Origin: Candidatus Obscuribacterales bacterium
GTDB lineage: Bacteria; Cyanobacteriota; Vampirovibrionia; Obscuribacterales; Obscuribacteraceae
NCBI GenBank assembly: GCA_019637435.1
Contig: JAHBVO010000003.1
Coordinates: 1,054,001 to 1,118,000, forward strand
Length of the DNA stretch: 64,000 nucleotides
Direction of reading: 5' to 3'
The notes under the pieces are model-generated. The model was given only the letters and a program-made list of their open reading frames with translations, ran no database searches and was not told where the DNA came from. Made by a program: the position numbers and the translations under genes. Below, piece by piece: positions 63,228-64,000 of the stretch. The first letter of the stretch is position 1. Each line of letters opens with the position of its first letter.

Positions 63228-64000
63228 TTAGAAACAAGAGCGAACCGGTTTACTTGTTGAGCGGGCTGAGTTTCTGTATTTCGGAACAATGTTAAAAGTG
63301 TTAAAGTACCGTCTCTCTGGATCTAAACATTTATAGACCGCATTTTCAGTGAACCAGCCATTGTCTGGACCCATACTCGAACCACCTTTTCGTTCTCGCC
63401 AACCTGTGACTTTGTCGGTAAGTCTGTCAAGCCGGAATTCTATAGAACGGCTCGCATTGCCACACCAGTCTCCACTATTTAAGCGAAAGTAGATGATCTC
63501 ATCTTTGTCATTTGTGCTGCTCCTGCTGAGTAAGCGATAAATTTCACTTCGGTCCATGCCGATTACATCGTAGTCATCTAAAAATTTTCGCCATAAGTCT
63601 ACTCTGTTCATGGACTGTTGCTGGTCCAAGCGTTTCCACTCGTCCGGATCAAAGCCGCCCGGTCTTTTATTGCGGACAATGAAAGTGTCACCATCCTTTT
63701 GGATTTCGCTGAAGCTGCAAGGGACCACAATTTTGCCAAGTTTGTTTGATACGCCCCAGCGTAGTTCGTGCTTTTGGTTCTTGGCCTCAGCTAAGCGAGC
63801 AAAGCCTTCACCTATATTCTCTATTTCATAAAATTGAGCATTCAGTACAATCCGTCCCAATGAGTTCATTAGTCCGAGCTTCTTTCTTGCGACTTCATTG
63901 TTGTCTTCGTCGAGTATATCGATATCATCTGAAGCGCTTCCACCCTCGCCGAAGATCCATAAACCGTCTTTCGAGCGAGCGTCAAGAAAGGTAACTCGGG
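63228..64000 (-). CDS. WG-repeat protein, 5' end outside window
   Basis: The frame is open from the right edge through an internal ATG at 63869, so the gene starts outside the window. The visible part contains two or three WG repeats: GLMNSLGRIVLNAQFYEI and RWGVSNKLGKIVVPCSF follow the WG.(I/N).KGK.V....F.EI pattern. After these comes a separate ~120-residue C-terminal region with YRLLSRSSTNDKDEIIYFRL and ERKGGSSMGPDNGWF, which looks like a distinct folded domain. WG repeats are usually surface or secreted modules of unknown binding. The protein ends SKPVRSCF. The N-terminus and localisation cannot be judged. Confidence 0.8.
   Translation of the reverse strand, partial: RVTFLDARSKDGLWIFGEGGSASDDIDILDEDNNEVARKKLGLMNSLGRIVLNAQFYEIENIGEGFARLAEAKNQKHELRWGVSNKLGKIVVPCSFSEIQKDGDTFIVRNKRPGGFDPDEWKRLDQQQSMNRVDLWRKFLDDYDVIGMDRSEIYRLLSRSSTNDKDEIIYFRLNSGDWCGNASRSIEFRLDRLTDKVTGWRERKGGSSMGPDNGWFTENAVYKCLDPERRYFNTFNIVPKYRNSARSTSKPVRSCF

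Noticed and set aside
1..64000. Prophage, insertion sequence or integrated element
   Set aside because: No integrase, transposase, phage structural gene, terminal inverted repeats or target duplications were seen; the tRNA-Gly at 36204 has no flanking attachment-like repeat that I can identify.

Overview
The window looks like part of the chromosome of a free-living bacterium with moderate GC content. There are no photosynthesis, phage or transposase genes. It is rich in secreted or membrane TPR proteins, in Ser/Thr kinases fused to membrane segments or TPRs, and in short intergenic tandem repeats that differ from gap to gap. That mix, with FHA-type signalling and a general heterotroph enzyme set (alanine dehydrogenase, thiolase, HPPD, threonine dehydratase), recalls the non-photosynthetic cyanobacterial relatives of the Obscuribacterales (Vampirovibrionia/Melainabacteria) type. 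This placement is an impression from gene content only; no marker gene here proves it.

Layout. 0-7.4 kb: TPR proteins, one cut by the left edge, with two translationally coupled. 7.4-11.5 kb: a 23-bp repeat array, exonuclease III, alanine dehydrogenase and a thiolase. 11.5-16.7 kb: a Ser/Thr kinase coupled to a secreted coiled-coil protein, then small secreted or hypothetical genes, one apparently frameshifted. 16.8-24.2 kb: thymidine kinase, an aspartase/fumarase homologue with a rewritten catalytic loop, TPR proteins, a Cys-rich/TusA pair and HPPD. 24.4-31.6 kb: two overlapping membrane Ser/Thr kinases and a divergent kinase-TM-TPR protein. 31.7-36.3 kb: a rhomboid-TPR protein, HisC and tRNA-Gly. 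36.3-45 kb: a 2732-residue protein with annexin-like repeats, two FHA domains and two peptidase-like modules, coupled to a small partner. 45-52.4 kb: threonine dehydratase, small membrane proteins and two overlapping sensor histidine kinases whose catalytic defects are complementary. 52.7-55.9 kb: a large beta-helix surface protein. 55.9-62.9 kb: a metallothionein-like protein, a Gly/His-rich secreted protein, three secreted paralogues ending in a CGH..WW..CGMG tail, a secreted TPR protein, and a DUF692/MNIO enzyme with a small overlapping partner. The right edge cuts a WG-repeat protein.

The strongest candidates for undescribed biology are three. (1) The 57-63 kb cluster could be a peptide or protein modification system: an MNIO iron enzyme, a small partner, and three exported proteins with an invariant C-terminal two-cysteine tail. 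(2) The histidine-kinase pair has one protein with the phospho-acceptor His but a decayed ATPase, and one with an intact ATPase but Gln in place of His. (3) The giant annexin-like/FHA/peptidase protein carries two exact GxGT-(38)-D/E calcium motifs. All alignments were made by eye without database searches.
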